From assembly GCF_014652215.1 (NCBI RefSeq), contig NZ_BMYJ01000005.1, forward strand, positions 61,988-125,987: a DNA stretch of 64,000 nt, read 5' to 3'. Position 1 is the first letter of the stretch. Each line of letters starts with the position of its first letter. The notes under the pieces are model-generated. The model did no database searches, was not told where the DNA came from, and saw only the letters and a program-made list of their open reading frames with translations. The DNA comes from Neogemmobacter tilapiae. Its GTDB lineage: Bacteria > Pseudomonadota > Alphaproteobacteria > Rhodobacterales > Rhodobacteraceae. Below, one piece after another: positions 54,161 to 63,700 of this stretch. Made by a program: the position numbers and the translations under genes.

Positions 54161-55012
54161 ATGAGAAAAACCCTGCTTTCCCTTGGCCATGGCTATACGG
54201 CCCAAGCCCTTGCCCGGCGGCTGTTGCCGTTGGGCTGGACAGTGATCGGCACGTCACGTTCGGCAGAACAGGTGGCGACGCTGGAAGGGCCGGGGGTGGA
54301 GATGTTGCTGTGGCCGGGGTCGGACTTGCGCGATGCGGTGGCGCGGGCGAGCCATGTGCTGGTGTCGATGGCACCGGGGGCAGAGGGCGATCCGGTTCTG
54401 ACAGGGGTGCCGGGGTTGTTCGAGGGAGCCGCGCCGGACTGGGTGGGGTATCTTTCGACGACGGTGGTTTATGGGGATCATCAGGGGGGATGGGTGTCGG
54501 AGGAGACGCCCGCAACACCGGGGAACGCGCGGGGGCGGCAAAGGGTTCTGGCCGAGGAGCAATGGCGGGCGACGGGTCTGCCGGTGCATATTTTCAGGCT
54601 GGCGGGGATCTATGGGCCGGGGCGGGGACCGTTCGAAAAGGTGCGGGACGGAACGGCGCGGCGGGTGATCAAACCGGGCCAAGTGTTCAGCCGGGCGCAT
54701 GTGGAGGATATTGCGCAGGTGCTGGAAGCGTCGATGATGCAGCCACGGCCAGGGGCGATTTACAACGTCTGTGATGACGACCCTGCCCCGCCGCAGGATG
54801 TGATTGCGCTGGCCGCGGAACTGCTGGGCCTGCCGCTGCCGCCTGCGGTGCCGATTGAGGATGCGAATCTGACACCGATGGGGGCGAGTTTTTACAGCGA
54901 GAACAAGCGGGTGCGGAACGACCGGATCAAGACAGAGCTGGGGGTGCGGTTGTTGTATCCGACCTATCGGGAAGGGTTGGTGGGGTTGTTGGCTAATCCC
55001 GATCCGCTTTGA
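54161..55012 (+). CDS. NAD(P)-dependent epimerase/SDR-like protein (YeeZ type)
   Basis: A 283-residue extended-SDR protein. The N-terminal nucleotide site is degenerate (LLSLGHGYTAQALARRLLPLGW, GxGYxA), as in the YeeZ branch, and VGYLSTTVVYGDHQGGWVSE carries the conserved Ser/Tyr region. HIFRLAGIYGPGRG follows. Reaction unknown. ATG 54161 is the family start. Its end overlaps the convergent DUF2335 gene by 20 nt. Confidence 0.83.
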   Translation: MRKTLLSLGHGYTAQALARRLLPLGWTVIGTSRSAEQVATLEGPGVEMLLWPGSDLRDAVARASHVLVSMAPGAEGDPVLTGVPGLFEGAAPDWVGYLSTTVVYGDHQGGWVSEETPATPGNARGRQRVLAEEQWRATGLPVHIFRLAGIYGPGRGPFEKVRDGTARRVIKPGQVFSRAHVEDIAQVLEASMMQPRPGAIYNVCDDDPAPPQDVIALAAELLGLPLPPAVPIEDANLTPMGASFYSENKRVRNDRIKTELGVRLLYPTYREGLVGLLANPDPL

Positions 55013-55460
55013 AAGCGGTTACAAGGGAGCGTGCGACACTTAGGACCGGAACGCCCACCATGGCGACGCTGACTTGCCAAGGTGCGCCCAGCCAGACGGT
55101 CAAGGCAGCCCCTGCAAGAGCCGTCAAAGAGATCGCGGCCCCCAGCCATTGCCCGCGTGTCGCGGCTTGTTGATTGGCCGGAACGATTTGACTTTCCAGA
55201 TTGATCCGATGCGCCTGTTCCAGTTCGGCCATGCGCAGAATCCGTTCAGGCGCGTCATGGACCACTTCGCCGAATTTCGCGAAATCCTCGGGTCGCGGCA
55301 AAGCGCCCGACCAAGCGCGCTCGGCATACATTTCGACCAGTTCATGATTGCCGTCTGGCGAAGTGCGCGACTCGCGCTGGGCGAGGCGTTCAGTCTGGTG
55401 CGCGTCCGGTGAGGTCTTTGCCGGTTTGGCGACGGAACTCTGCTCTGGCTCTTTCGACAT
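54993..55460 (-). CDS. DUF2335 membrane protein
   Basis: A 155-residue protein: charged N-terminal region, the DUF2335 motif AWSGALPRPEDFAKFGEVVHDAPERILRMAELEQAHRINLES, then two hydrophobic helices (LGAAISLTALAGAALTVWLGA and VSVAMVGVPVLSVARSLV). Function unknown. The start lies 71 nt inside the upstream small gene in another frame, which suggests translational coupling. Confidence 0.8.
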   Translation of the reverse strand: MSKEPEQSSVAKPAKTSPDAHQTERLAQRESRTSPDGNHELVEMYAERAWSGALPRPEDFAKFGEVVHDAPERILRMAELEQAHRINLESQIVPANQQAATRGQWLGAAISLTALAGAALTVWLGAPWQVSVAMVGVPVLSVARSLVTAFKADRD

Positions 55461-55617
55461 CGTCCCTCAACGCATCTCTGTCCAACCGAAGTCCTTCAAG
55501 GCGCGACCGAGTTGGGCGCACCATATCAACAACAAAAACATCGTTCGACGAAGCCGCGCCACGCAGAAGGCCGCGCAGGAAACCAGAATCCCGAAGCTCA
55601 TAGGACAACTTACGCAT
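55390..55617 (-). CDS. Small hypothetical protein overlapping the DUF2335 gene
   Basis: A 75-residue basic protein with no recognised domain. It is rich in Arg and Asp (RSRLEGLRLDRDALRDDVERARAEFRRQTGKDLTG), likely helical. ATG 55617 has GGAGG 5 nt upstream, a good site. Its last 71 nt overlap the DUF2335 gene in a different frame; such small basic protein/membrane protein pairs are worth testing as a unit. Could be a chance frame, but the ribosome binding site argues otherwise. Confidence 0.6.
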   Translation of the reverse strand: MRKLSYELRDSGFLRGLLRGAASSNDVFVVDMVRPTRSRLEGLRLDRDALRDDVERARAEFRRQTGKDLTGRAPD

Positions 55618-55702
55618 TCTTGCCTCCATTCTTCATGCCTATAACATAGGAACGATCTTGGCAAATTTTGGTTCAAGACAGTAAAGATCGGGTGAACGGA
55701 AG

Positions 55703-57616
55703 CTAAGCCCTTTTCCCCACCACCGCGACGCCAAGCACTTCCAGCACTTTCGCCTCGATCTGGGGGGCGTTCATGCCGGCCACCGCATACATCTTTTCGG
55801 GGTTGGCTTGGTCGATGAAGGTGTCGGGCAGGACCATCGAACGGAACTTGAACCCCCGGTCAAACACCCCTTCATCGGCCAACAGTTGGGCGACGTGGGA
55901 GCCGAAGCCGCCGATGGCGCCTTCCTCAATCGTGATCAGCGCCTCGTGGTCGTGGGCGAGGGACAGGATCAGGTCGCGATCTAGGGGTTTCGCAAAACGG
56001 GCGTCGGCGATCGTGGGGGTGATGCCACGGGCGGCGAGGGCATCGGCGGCCTTTTGCACCTCGGCCAGCCTTGTGCCAAAGGACAGAAGCGCCACACGGC
56101 CGCCCTGGCGGATCATGCGGCCTTTGCCGATTTCCAAGGGAATGCCGCGTTCGGGCATGTCGCAACCGACGCCTTCACCACGGGGATAGCGGAAGGCGAT
56201 GGGGCCGTCGTCGTGGGCAACAGCGGTGGCAACCATGTGGACCAAATCCGCCTCATCCGCGGCGGCCATGACGACCATGCCGGGCAGGTTCGCAAGGAAA
56301 GCCACGTCAAAGGCCCCGGCATGGGTGGCCCCATCGGCCCCGACAAGCCCGGCGCGGTCGATGGCGAAACGGACGGGCAGGCGCTGGATGGCGACGTCAT
56401 GGACGACCTGATCGTAGCCGCGTTGCAGGAAGGTGGAATAGATAGTGCAAAAGGGTTTCATCCCGCCTGCGGCCAAACCCGCCGCAAAGGTGACGGCGTG
56501 TTGTTCGGCAATGCCCACGTCAAAGCAGCGGCTGGGGAAGCGTTCGGCGAACAGGTTCAGCCCGGTGCCATCGGGCATGGCAGCGGTGACGGCGACGATT
56601 TTATCATCGCGGGCGGCTTCGGTCACGAGGGCCTGAGCAAAGACCTTGGTATAGCTGGGCGCGTTGGAGGCGGCCTTGGCCTGCGCGCCGGTCAGCACAT
56701 CAAACTTGCCCGTGGCGTGGCCCTTGTCGGCGGCTGCCTCGGCCGGGGCATAGCCTTTGCCCTTCTTGGTGATGACATGCAGCAGCATCGGCCCGGTGGC
56801 CCGCGCCTTGACGGTGCGGAGCAGGGGGAGAAGCTGGTCAAGGTCATGGCCATCGACGGGGCCGACATAGGAAAAGCCCAGTTCTTCAAACAGGGTGCCG
56901 CCGACGGTCATGCCTTTCAGCATTTCCTTGGCGCGGCGGGCACCTTCCTGAAAGGGTTCGGGCAGAAAGCTGACAGCGCCTTTCAGCCCGGCCTTGATGT
57001 CTTGGAAAGGGCCTTCGGAATAGAGTTTCGACAGATAGGTCGAGAGCGCACCGACGGGCGGGGCGATGGACATTTCGTTGTCGTTCAGAATGACGAACAG
57101 GCGCTTGCCCAAGTGGCCCGCGTTGTTCATCGCCTCGAACGCCATGCCCGCGCTCATCGAACCGTCGCCGATGACGGCAATGGCATCGCCCGGATCGCCG
57201 CCCAGATCGCGGGCCGCGGCAAAGCCCAGCGCGGCGCTGATCGAGGTGGAGGAATGGGCGGCGCCAAAGGGGTCAAAAGGGCTTTCGCTGCGCTTGGTAA
57301 AACCGGACAGGCCGCCCTCGGTGCGGAGGGTGCGGATGCGGTCGCGGCGGCCGGTCAGGATTTTATGGGGATAGCATTGGTGGCCGACATCCCAGATCAG
57401 CTTGTCGCGGGGGGTGTCAAAGACGGCGTGGATGGCGACGGTCAGTTCAACAACGCCAAGACCTGCGCCCAGATGGCCGCCGGTGACGGAGACGGCGGAA
57501 ATGGTTTCGGCGCGGAGTTCGTCGGCCAGTTGGCGAAGCTCGCGGTCGGACAGGCGTTTCAGATCGGCGGGCAGATGCACGCGGTCGAGAAGAGGGGTTT
57601 TTGGTCGGTCGGTCAT
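55703..57616 (-). CDS. dxs: 1-deoxy-D-xylulose-5-phosphate synthase
   Basis: The first enzyme of the MEP pathway; it condenses pyruvate and glyceraldehyde-3-phosphate to DXP with thiamine diphosphate. The 637 residues match the family. The TPP motif is [16 protein letters not shown], the substrate loop [20 protein letters not shown], and [20 protein letters not shown] lies in the pyrimidine domain. It is last in a operon with the histone-deacetylase-like gene, xseB and ispA, feeding isoprenoid, quinone and carotenoid synthesis. Confidence 0.97.
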   Translation of the reverse strand: MTDRPKTPLLDRVHLPADLKRLSDRELRQLADELRAETISAVSVTGGHLGAGLGVVELTVAIHAVFDTPRDKLIWDVGHQCYPHKILTGRRDRIRTLRTEGGLSGFTKRSESPFDPFGAAHSSTSISAALGFAAARDLGGDPGDAIAVIGDGSMSAGMAFEAMNNAGHLGKRLFVILNDNEMSIAPPVGALSTYLSKLYSEGPFQDIKAGLKGAVSFLPEPFQEGARRAKEMLKGMTVGGTLFEELGFSYVGPVDGHDLDQLLPLLRTVKARATGPMLLHVITKKGKGYAPAEAAADKGHATGKFDVLTGAQAKAASNAPSYTKVFAQALVTEAARDDKIVAVTAAMPDGTGLNLFAERFPSRCFDVGIAEQHAVTFAAGLAAGGMKPFCTIYSTFLQRGYDQVVHDVAIQRLPVRFAIDRAGLVGADGATHAGAFDVAFLANLPGMVVMAAADEADLVHMVATAVAHDDGPIAFRYPRGEGVGCDMPERGIPLEIGKGRMIRQGGRVALLSFGTRLAEVQKAADALAARGITPTIADARFAKPLDRDLILSLAHDHEALITIEEGAIGGFGSHVAQLLADEGVFDRGFKFRSMVLPDTFIDQANPEKMYAVAGMNAPQIEAKVLEVLGVAVVGKRA

Positions 57617-57623
57617 GCCTGCC

Positions 57624-58469
57624 TCACTGATCCCGCGCAATCACAAAACGGGCGGCGGCCCGCAGATCCTCGGCCTTGTCGCCATAGGGGGCCAAGGCGG
57701 TGCAGGCCTGATCGAGCAGCGCTTGCGCCTTGGCGCGGGCGGCGTCAAGGCCCAGCAGGGAAACGAAGGTGGCCTTGCCCGCTGCGGCATCCTTGCCGAC
57801 GCGTTTGCCGGTGGTGGCGGTGTCGCCGGTGACATCAAGGATATCGTCGGCAATCTGGAAGGCGAGGCCAAGGGCCTGGGCGTAATCGGTCAGGGGCTGG
57901 GGGTCGTCGCCCGCGATCACGGGGCCTGCGGTGGCGGCCCATGTGATCAGGGCACCCGTCTTGCCCGCTTGGAGCGTGGTGATTTCGTCAAGGGTAAGGG
58001 GTTGGGGGGCGGTTTCGGCGGCGATGTCGAGGGCCTGGCCCAGCACCATGCCCCTTGCGCCTGCGGCGCGGGCGAGGCCGGTGATCAGGGGGAGGCTGCC
58101 CGCTTTCGCGGCGAGTTCGAAGGCGAGGGTTTGCAGGGCATCGCCCGCCAGAATGGCGGTTGCCTCATCCCATTTCACATGGACGGTGGGCTGGCCCCGC
58201 CGCAGATCGTCGTCGTCCATCGCGGGGAGGTCGTCGTGGATCAGGCTGTAGGCATGCATCGCCTCGATCGCAGCGGCAGCATCCATGGCGGGGGGAAGGT
58301 CGTGCAGACGGGCGCTTTCCAGCACGAGAAAACCGCGCAGGCCTTTGCCGCCACGGACGGCATAGCGCATGGCTTGCACCACGGGCTGATCGCCCATGTC
58401 GGCCATCGCGGCAAGCAGGTGGCTTTCGACCAAAGCCGCCCGCGCGGCCAGAAGTTCGGGAAAGGTCAC
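57624..58469 (-). CDS. ispA: Farnesyl/geranyl diphosphate synthase
   Basis: A 281-residue polyprenyl synthase, chain-elongating isopentenyl units. The first aspartate-rich motif is in [19 protein letters not shown] and the second in [12 protein letters not shown]. Length and motifs fit IspA. The GTG start overlaps the xseB stop as GTGA. dxs follows after a 7-nt gap, so precursor supply and prenyl chain synthesis are co-regulated. Confidence 0.95.
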   Translation of the reverse strand: MTFPELLAARAALVESHLLAAMADMGDQPVVQAMRYAVRGGKGLRGFLVLESARLHDLPPAMDAAAAIEAMHAYSLIHDDLPAMDDDDLRRGQPTVHVKWDEATAILAGDALQTLAFELAAKAGSLPLITGLARAAGARGMVLGQALDIAAETAPQPLTLDEITTLQAGKTGALITWAATAGPVIAGDDPQPLTDYAQALGLAFQIADDILDVTGDTATTGKRVGKDAAAGKATFVSLLGLDAARAKAQALLDQACTALAPYGDKAEDLRAAARFVIARDQ

Positions 58470-58708
58470 AGCCCCTCAGCCGGGGTGGTGCCCACCGCCC
58501 GACCCTCTTGCGCGCGGATCAGTTCGACCTTTTCCTCGGCCTTGGCCAGAAGCCCGGCGCAATGCGCTTTCAATGCGGCCCCGCGTTCATACAGGGCAAT
58601 CGAGGCCTCAAGCGCCACATCGCCGCGTTCCAACTGGCCCACGACGGTTTCCAGCGCGGCCATCGCCTCTTCAAAGCTCAGTTCCGAAACGGGTTTGTCC
58701 GCCATCAT
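58466..58708 (-). CDS. xseB: Exodeoxyribonuclease VII small subunit
   Basis: An 80-residue helical protein that assembles with XseA into a single-strand-specific exonuclease. SFEEAMAALETVVGQLERGDVALEASIALYERGAAL is the family core. The start overlaps the upstream stop as ATGA. The order xseB-ispA-dxs is found in many proteobacteria. xseA is elsewhere. Confidence 0.95.
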   Translation of the reverse strand: MMADKPVSELSFEEAMAALETVVGQLERGDVALEASIALYERGAALKAHCAGLLAKAEEKVELIRAQEGRAVGTTPAEGL

Positions 58709-59637
58709 TCCACCTTTGTCATCGCGCCCACATGGGCGGCCACTGCTTCGGTCAGCGCTTGCAGGTCATAGCCGCCTTCCAGCACGGAAACCACCCTGCC
58801 CCCGGCGGTTTCATCGGCAATCTGCACCAGTTCTTCGGTCAGCCAGCGATAGTCTGCTGTCGTCCAGGCGAGTTCCGCCAAAGGATCACGTTCATGTGCA
58901 TCAAAACCCGCCGAGATGAGCAGAAGTTGCGGAGAATAGGCGCGCAGGGCGGGGAAGACCTGCTGTTGATAAGCCGCGCGCATGGCGGCGCCGTCGCTGT
59001 TGGGACGAAGGGGGATGTTTATGATCTGGCCATGCGCGCCCTTTTGATTGGTCTCGCCCGTGCCCGGCCAAAGCGGCATTTGCTGGCTGGTGACAAACAG
59101 GCAGCGGGGTTCCTCCCACAGAATATCTTGGGTGCCGTTGCCGTGATGCACATCGAAATCGACGATGGCGACGCGTTTCAGCCCGTGATGATCCAGCGCC
59201 CGCAGCGCCGCGATGGCGACATTGCCGAAAAGGCAAAAGCCCATGGATTTGTTGCGCTCGGCGTGATGCCCCGGCGGGCGAGTGGCGACAAAGGCGCGGC
59301 GGGCTTCCCCAGCAAGGACGGCATCGACGGCGGCGCAAGCGCCCCCAACGGCGCGCAGGGCGGCATTCAGCGTGCCGGGCGACATCCAAGTGTCGGCATC
59401 CATCTGCACGCGGTCTGTTTCGGGGGCGGCGTCACGCACCTTGGCGACATAATCGGGGTCATGGGCGCGCAAAACATCGTCCCAATTGCCCAAGGGACAT
59501 TCGCGTCGGGTGAAGGCCAAGCCCGACAAGCCCTGTTCGACGGCATGAAGACGTTCGACACGTTCCGGGTGGCCTTTCGGCGTGTCGTGCAAAAGCCCAT
59601 CCGGGTGACTGAAAACCAGCACGGAAATCCCTTTCAT
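58705..59637 (-). CDS. Histone deacetylase-family amidohydrolase
   Basis: A 310-residue zinc-dependent arginase/deacetylase-fold protein, similar to acetylpolyamine and acetoin-type deacetylases of bacteria. The catalytic His pair is in RPPGHHA. The zinc ligands lie in VDFDVHHGNGTQD and LISAGFDAHERDPLAEL. A Tyr near the end (EGGYDLQALTEAV) is the expected catalytic Tyr. Substrate unknown, possibly an acetylated polyamine or protein. It overlaps xseB by 4 nt. Confidence 0.9.
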   Translation of the reverse strand: MKGISVLVFSHPDGLLHDTPKGHPERVERLHAVEQGLSGLAFTRRECPLGNWDDVLRAHDPDYVAKVRDAAPETDRVQMDADTWMSPGTLNAALRAVGGACAAVDAVLAGEARRAFVATRPPGHHAERNKSMGFCLFGNVAIAALRALDHHGLKRVAIVDFDVHHGNGTQDILWEEPRCLFVTSQQMPLWPGTGETNQKGAHGQIINIPLRPNSDGAAMRAAYQQQVFPALRAYSPQLLLISAGFDAHERDPLAELAWTTADYRWLTEELVQIADETAGGRVVSVLEGGYDLQALTEAVAAHVGAMTKVE

Positions 59638-59663
59638 CCTGCTTTAATAGCGTCTTTGCCGTC

Positions 59664-60356
59664 TTAGTCCGGCTGCAACATATAGCCCGCGCCGCGCACG
59701 GTTTGCAGATAGCGCGGCTGTTTCGGATCGGCCTCGATCTTGCGCCGAAGCCGGGTGATCTGCACATCGACGGCCCGCACATCGGGGGCGGCATCCACGC
59801 CTTCGCCCGCCAGCCGTTCGCGGGCCACCGGCTCTCCGGGTTTCGCGGCAAAGATCCGCATCAACTGGGCCTCGGTCGCGGTCAAGCGCACTGGATCGCC
59901 GCCGCGCCACAATTCGCCCCGTTCCACGTCATAGCGCACGGGCCCCAGATGCAGCATCTTGGGGCGGGCCTCGGCCACGCCTGCGGCAGGCAGACGCCGC
60001 AGGATCGCCCCCACGCGCAGCAGCAGTTCCTTGGGCTCAAAGGGTTTCACCAGATAATCATCAGCCCCAGCCTCCAGCCCCTCAATCCGGTTTGCAGCCT
60101 CGCCCCTTGCGGTCAACATCAGGATGGGCGTTGTCATGCGCGCCCGAAGATCGCGGGCCAGCGAAATGCCGTCTTCGCCGGGCATCATGACGTCCAGCAC
60201 GATCAGATCAAATTCCAACCCCGCCAGCAGACGCCGCGCCTGCGCCGCATCGCGGGCGATGGTGACAAGAAAGCCGTTGCGCATCAGATATTTCTGCAAC
60301 AAGCCCCGGATACGGTCGTCGTCATCGACGACCAGCAGATGTGCCTGCGGTTCCAT
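59664..60356 (-). CDS. petR: OmpR-type response regulator, PetR-like
   Basis: A 230-residue two-domain regulator. The receiver has the acidic pair in LLVVDDDDR, the phosphorylated Asp in LIVLDVMMPGEDG, the conserved Thr in PILMLTARG, and Lys in DYLVKPFEPKEL. The OmpR winged helix contains DVRAVDVQITRLRRKIEADPKQPRYLQTVRGAGY. It overlaps the MarR gene by 1 nt (TGATG). This gene pair matches PetP/PetR of Rhodobacter capsulatus, described upstream of petABC; here petABC is not adjacent. Confidence 0.83.
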   Translation of the reverse strand: MEPQAHLLVVDDDDRIRGLLQKYLMRNGFLVTIARDAAQARRLLAGLEFDLIVLDVMMPGEDGISLARDLRARMTTPILMLTARGEAANRIEGLEAGADDYLVKPFEPKELLLRVGAILRRLPAAGVAEARPKMLHLGPVRYDVERGELWRGGDPVRLTATEAQLMRIFAAKPGEPVARERLAGEGVDAAPDVRAVDVQITRLRRKIEADPKQPRYLQTVRGAGYMLQPD

Positions 60357-60856
60357 CAAGATCCCCCGTCCTTGAGGCTTTGATACTGCCGCCTTTGTTC
60401 GCCGTCCATCATCGCCTCAAGCACCTGTCGAAAGCCTGCCACCGCCTGCGGTCCGGCCGCACGGTAGGCGGCGCGCATGCGGGCGCGTTGGGCGTCGGAG
60501 AGTTCGCGTTCCAGCGCCACACCGGCAGGGGTCAGATGCAGATGGCGTTCGCGCTTGTCGCGTTTGCCGACGCGCTGTTCCACCAGCCCCTGTTCGACAA
60601 GGGCACGCAAGACACGGTTCAGGCTTTGCTTTGTCACCCCTAGAATCGCCAACAAGTTCGACACGGTGGTTCCGGGCGAGCGGTGGATGAAATGCACGGC
60701 ACGGTGATGCGCGCGGCCAAAGTCGCGCTTTTCCAGAATGCGGTCAGGGTCGGCGGTAAAGCCGCGATAGGCGAAGAACATCGCCTCCACCCCTTTGCGA
60801 AGCTGTTCGTCGGTCAGGTAAAGCAGGTTTTCCCCGCCGGTCTTGCTGTCGGCCAT
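60356..60856 (-). CDS. petP: MarR-family regulator, PetP-like
   Basis: A 166-residue winged-helix protein of the MarR type. HRSPGTTVSNLLAILGVTKQSLNRVLRALVEQGLVEQRVGKRDKRERHLHLTPAG is the DNA-binding core with the wing. It has the order and overlap of the petP-petR pair of Rhodobacter capsulatus, in which a MarR-like protein rather than a histidine kinase partners the response regulator. ATG 60856 follows GGAGGG. It diverges from the M10 protease gene. Confidence 0.8.
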   Translation of the reverse strand: MADSKTGGENLLYLTDEQLRKGVEAMFFAYRGFTADPDRILEKRDFGRAHHRAVHFIHRSPGTTVSNLLAILGVTKQSLNRVLRALVEQGLVEQRVGKRDKRERHLHLTPAGVALERELSDAQRARMRAAYRAAGPQAVAGFRQVLEAMMDGEQRRQYQSLKDGGS

Positions 60857-60990
60857 CACACCCTCCGGTTCGGGGCATGATAGGGCAGCAAAGCTGACGC
60901 GCCAAGCGGGGGAAATGCACGGGATGTTTCAGGAATTCTGGGCACAAGATTGCGGGGCTGCTAGGAAGGGGCAAGGCAGAGAGGTGCAAG

Positions 60991-62712
60991 ATGTATTCAA
61001 GTGAAAGCGGCCTGGGGCGGGATGCGGCGGGGCATAAGGGCACCCAGTTGAAAATTGGCTTGGATCAGGTTGGGTCGGGCCGGATTGGCGGAGGCAGCGA
61101 TATCGATTGGTTCGCCGTCGATCTGGTGGCAGGGCAGACCTATAGTTTCGCGCTGGTCGGAACGGGGGCCAACAGTCTGAGCGATGGAAAGCTGGTGCTG
61201 CATGGGGTGAATGGCTTTACGCCGTTGCGTCAGAACGACAATGGTTTGCAACATGGGGATGCGATCATCACCTTTACCGCGACGACATCCGGGAGGCATT
61301 ATTTGCAGGTGTCCGGGGTTGAGGGGGCGACGGGCGGCTATAGTCTGACGGCCCATCAGGGTAAGAAAGCTTGGATGGACGGTGAGATGATCGCGGGGAC
61401 GCTGGACAGCGATTATCAATGGTCTGCGACAAATCTGACCTATGGTTTCCGGGCCAGCATCGGGGCGAATGGCGAAGCGAGCTATTTCGCATTCAGCGAG
61501 GCGCAGAAGCTGGCGACAAGGGCCATCATGGCGCAGACATCGGACATTTGCGGATTGACCTTTACCGAAGTTAATCCGGGCGGGTTGACCGACAATGCGA
61601 CGCTGCTGTTGGCAAACTATGACGAAGATGATGGGACGGGAGGCTATGGTTGGTATCCGGGTTCGACTGCGAGCAGCAGTGTGGCGGGGGATATGTGGAT
61701 CAATGGTGGAGCTGATGGGGGGCCTATCCGGTCGGGGACTTGGGATTGGACCGTGATCCAGCATGAGTTGGGGCACAATCTGGGTCTGTCGCATCCAGGG
61801 GATTATGCGGCGGGGGTGGGGCAGAACATCACCTACGAAAACAGCGCGCAGTTCGTGCAGGATACGGAACAGTATTCGGTGATGAGCTACTTCGGCGCAC
61901 CGAACGCCGGGGGGGCTAATCTGGGCGCGGATACCTGGATGCTGGCGGATGTGATCGCGTTGCAGAAGATCTATGGGGCGAACAAGACGACGCGGACGGG
62001 GGATGATGTCTATGGCTTTGGGTCAACGGCGGGGCCGGTGTTTGATTTTGCAGTGAACGATGATCCGATGCTGACCATCTGGGATGCCGGGGGGCGGGAC
62101 CGGCTGGACCTGTCGGATTATGCCGGTGGGGATCAGGTGATAGATCTGCGGGCGGGGGGCTATTCCAGCGTGATGGGCTATAAGCAGAATGTTGCCATCG
62201 TGCCGGGTGCGGTGATCGAGGATGCGGTGGGTGGCCAGGTGGGCGACCGGATGACAGGGAATGGGGTGGGCAACCAGCTGGAAGGAAATGCGGGCTGGGA
62301 TGTGCTGATCGGGTTGGGCGGAGCGGATCGGTTGGAAGGGGGAATCGGTCGGGATCGGCTGATCGGGGGCAAAGGGGCGGATGTGCTGGACGGCGGGGCC
62401 GATGGGGTGCGGGATGTCTTTGTGTTTCAGCACCTGTCGGACAGCCGGGCGAAGGGGCCCTTGGACCGGGTTGAGGGGTTTGAGGCGGGGATGGATGTGA
62501 TCGACTTGCGGGGGGTCGATGCGGACAGTGGGCGGGTGGGCAACCAGATGTTCGGGCGCTTGCAGGATCAGGCGGAGAGGCATGGCCTGTGGACGAAGGC
62601 AACGGCGCAGGGGCTGATGCTTTTGGGTGATGTGAACGGGGATCGGAAAGCGGATTTTGCAGTGCTGCTGGTGGGGCATGAAGATCTGCGAGGGGCGGAC
62701 CTTTTGCGGTAG
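60991..62712 (+). CDS. M10 (serralysin-like) RTX metalloprotease
   Basis: A 573-residue zinc protease, probably secreted by type I secretion. The N-terminal part (about residues 20-120) resembles a bacterial pre-peptidase domain (IDWFAVDLVAGQTYSFALVG...GRHYLQVSGVEGATGGYSLTAH). The metzincin core has HELGHNLGLSH at 258-268 and the Met-turn SVMSYF near 298. RTX repeats follow (GGADRLEGGIGRDRLIGGKGADVLDGG, about 425-475) with a C-terminal secretion region. No signal peptide. The likely exporter is the PrtDE-like pair at 30-33 kb. Confidence 0.9.
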   Translation: MYSSESGLGRDAAGHKGTQLKIGLDQVGSGRIGGGSDIDWFAVDLVAGQTYSFALVGTGANSLSDGKLVLHGVNGFTPLRQNDNGLQHGDAIITFTATTSGRHYLQVSGVEGATGGYSLTAHQGKKAWMDGEMIAGTLDSDYQWSATNLTYGFRASIGANGEASYFAFSEAQKLATRAIMAQTSDICGLTFTEVNPGGLTDNATLLLANYDEDDGTGGYGWYPGSTASSSVAGDMWINGGADGGPIRSGTWDWTVIQHELGHNLGLSHPGDYAAGVGQNITYENSAQFVQDTEQYSVMSYFGAPNAGGANLGADTWMLADVIALQKIYGANKTTRTGDDVYGFGSTAGPVFDFAVNDDPMLTIWDAGGRDRLDLSDYAGGDQVIDLRAGGYSSVMGYKQNVAIVPGAVIEDAVGGQVGDRMTGNGVGNQLEGNAGWDVLIGLGGADRLEGGIGRDRLIGGKGADVLDGGADGVRDVFVFQHLSDSRAKGPLDRVEGFEAGMDVIDLRGVDADSGRVGNQMFGRLQDQAERHGLWTKATAQGLMLLGDVNGDRKADFAVLLVGHEDLRGADLLR

Positions 62713-62768
62713 TGATAGGGCAGTGTTGTTGACACTCCTGTCGCGGCCTGTTACCGAATGCCCGCTTT

Positions 62769-62808
62769 TTGCGCAAGATTATGTCCGAAGCGGACTTTTC
62801 TTGCGCAA
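62769..62808. promoter_or_regulatory. Paired TTGCGCAA palindromes in the ilvE leader
   Basis: TTGCGCAAGA (62769-62778) and TCTTGCGCAA (62799-62808) are perfect complements. The spacer also pairs as GTCCG-AAG-CGGAC (62783-62795), giving a near-continuous 40-nt stem ending 20 nt before the ilvE ATG. Each arm is itself the palindrome TTGCGCAA, with the two centres 32 bp apart. It may be a two-site operator or an RNA leader structure. Confidence 0.6.
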
Positions 62809-62827
62809 CATTTGAAAGGATAAGGCA

Positions 62828-63694
62828 ATGGCGGGTTACGATGATCGCGACGGCAAAATCTGGCTGGATGGCAAGCTGGTCGAATGGCGGGATGCCAATG
62901 TCCATATCCTGACCCATGCCTTGCACTATGCGTCTTCGGTGTTTGAGGGCGAACGTTGCTACAACGGCAAGATTTTCAAATCGAGCGAGCATTCGGCGCG
63001 GCTGCGGCGGTCGGGTGAACTGCTGGATATGGAAGTGCCCTATAGCGTGGAGCAGATCAACGCAGCGAAAGAGGCGGTGCTGGCGGCGAATGGGCTGACG
63101 GATGCCTATATCCGCGCGATTGCTTTCCGCGGGGCGGGGGAAGATATGGGCGTGGCGAGCCTGAACAACCCGGTGCGGCTGGCGGTGGCTTGCTGGACAT
63201 GGGGCAGCTATTACGGCGATGCGAAGTTCAAAGGGGCTAAGCTGGACATTGCGAAATGGAAGCGGCCCTCGCCCGAAACCATTCCGTCCGAGGCGAAAGC
63301 CGCCGGTCTGTATATGATCTGCACGATGTCAAAACATGCGGCGCAGGCGAAGGGTTGTTCCGATGCGATGATGTTCGACTATCGCGGCTATGTGGCCGAA
63401 GCGACGGGGGCGAACATCTTCTTCGTGAAGGATGGGGAAGTGCATACGCCGAAGGCGGATTGCTTCCTGAACGGGCTGACGCGGCAGACGGTGATCGGGA
63501 TGCTGCGGGACATGCAGATCAAGGTGCATGAACGGCATATCCTGCCGGAAGAGCTGGAAGGGTTTGAGCAGTGCTGGCTGACGGGCACGGCGGCAGAAGT
63601 GACGCCGGTGGGGCAGATCGGCGACTATAACTTTGAGGTCGGCGAGCTGACGAAGCGGGTTTCGACGGAATACGAAAAGCTGGTGCGCGCTTAA
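62828..63694 (+). CDS. ilvE: Branched-chain amino acid aminotransferase
   Basis: Transaminates leucine, isoleucine and valine, the last step of their synthesis. A 288-residue fold-type IV PLP enzyme. VFEGERCYNGKIFK, DAYIRAIAFRG and the PLP-lysine region CTMSKHAAQAKGCSDAMMFDYRGYVAEATGANIFFV are typical. A good AAAGGATAAGG site precedes the ATG. It stands alone, with an unusual double palindrome in its leader and a terminator after it. Confidence 0.95.
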   Translation: MAGYDDRDGKIWLDGKLVEWRDANVHILTHALHYASSVFEGERCYNGKIFKSSEHSARLRRSGELLDMEVPYSVEQINAAKEAVLAANGLTDAYIRAIAFRGAGEDMGVASLNNPVRLAVACWTWGSYYGDAKFKGAKLDIAKWKRPSPETIPSEAKAAGLYMICTMSKHAAQAKGCSDAMMFDYRGYVAEATGANIFFVKDGEVHTPKADCFLNGLTRQTVIGMLRDMQIKVHERHILPEELEGFEQCWLTGTAAEVTPVGQIGDYNFEVGELTKRVSTEYEKLVRA

Positions 63695-63700
63695 GGCGTT

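Noticed and set aside
56054..57832. A 592-residue plus-strand frame opposite dxs and ispA
   Set aside because: Glycine/alanine-rich antisense frame over two well-identified genes.
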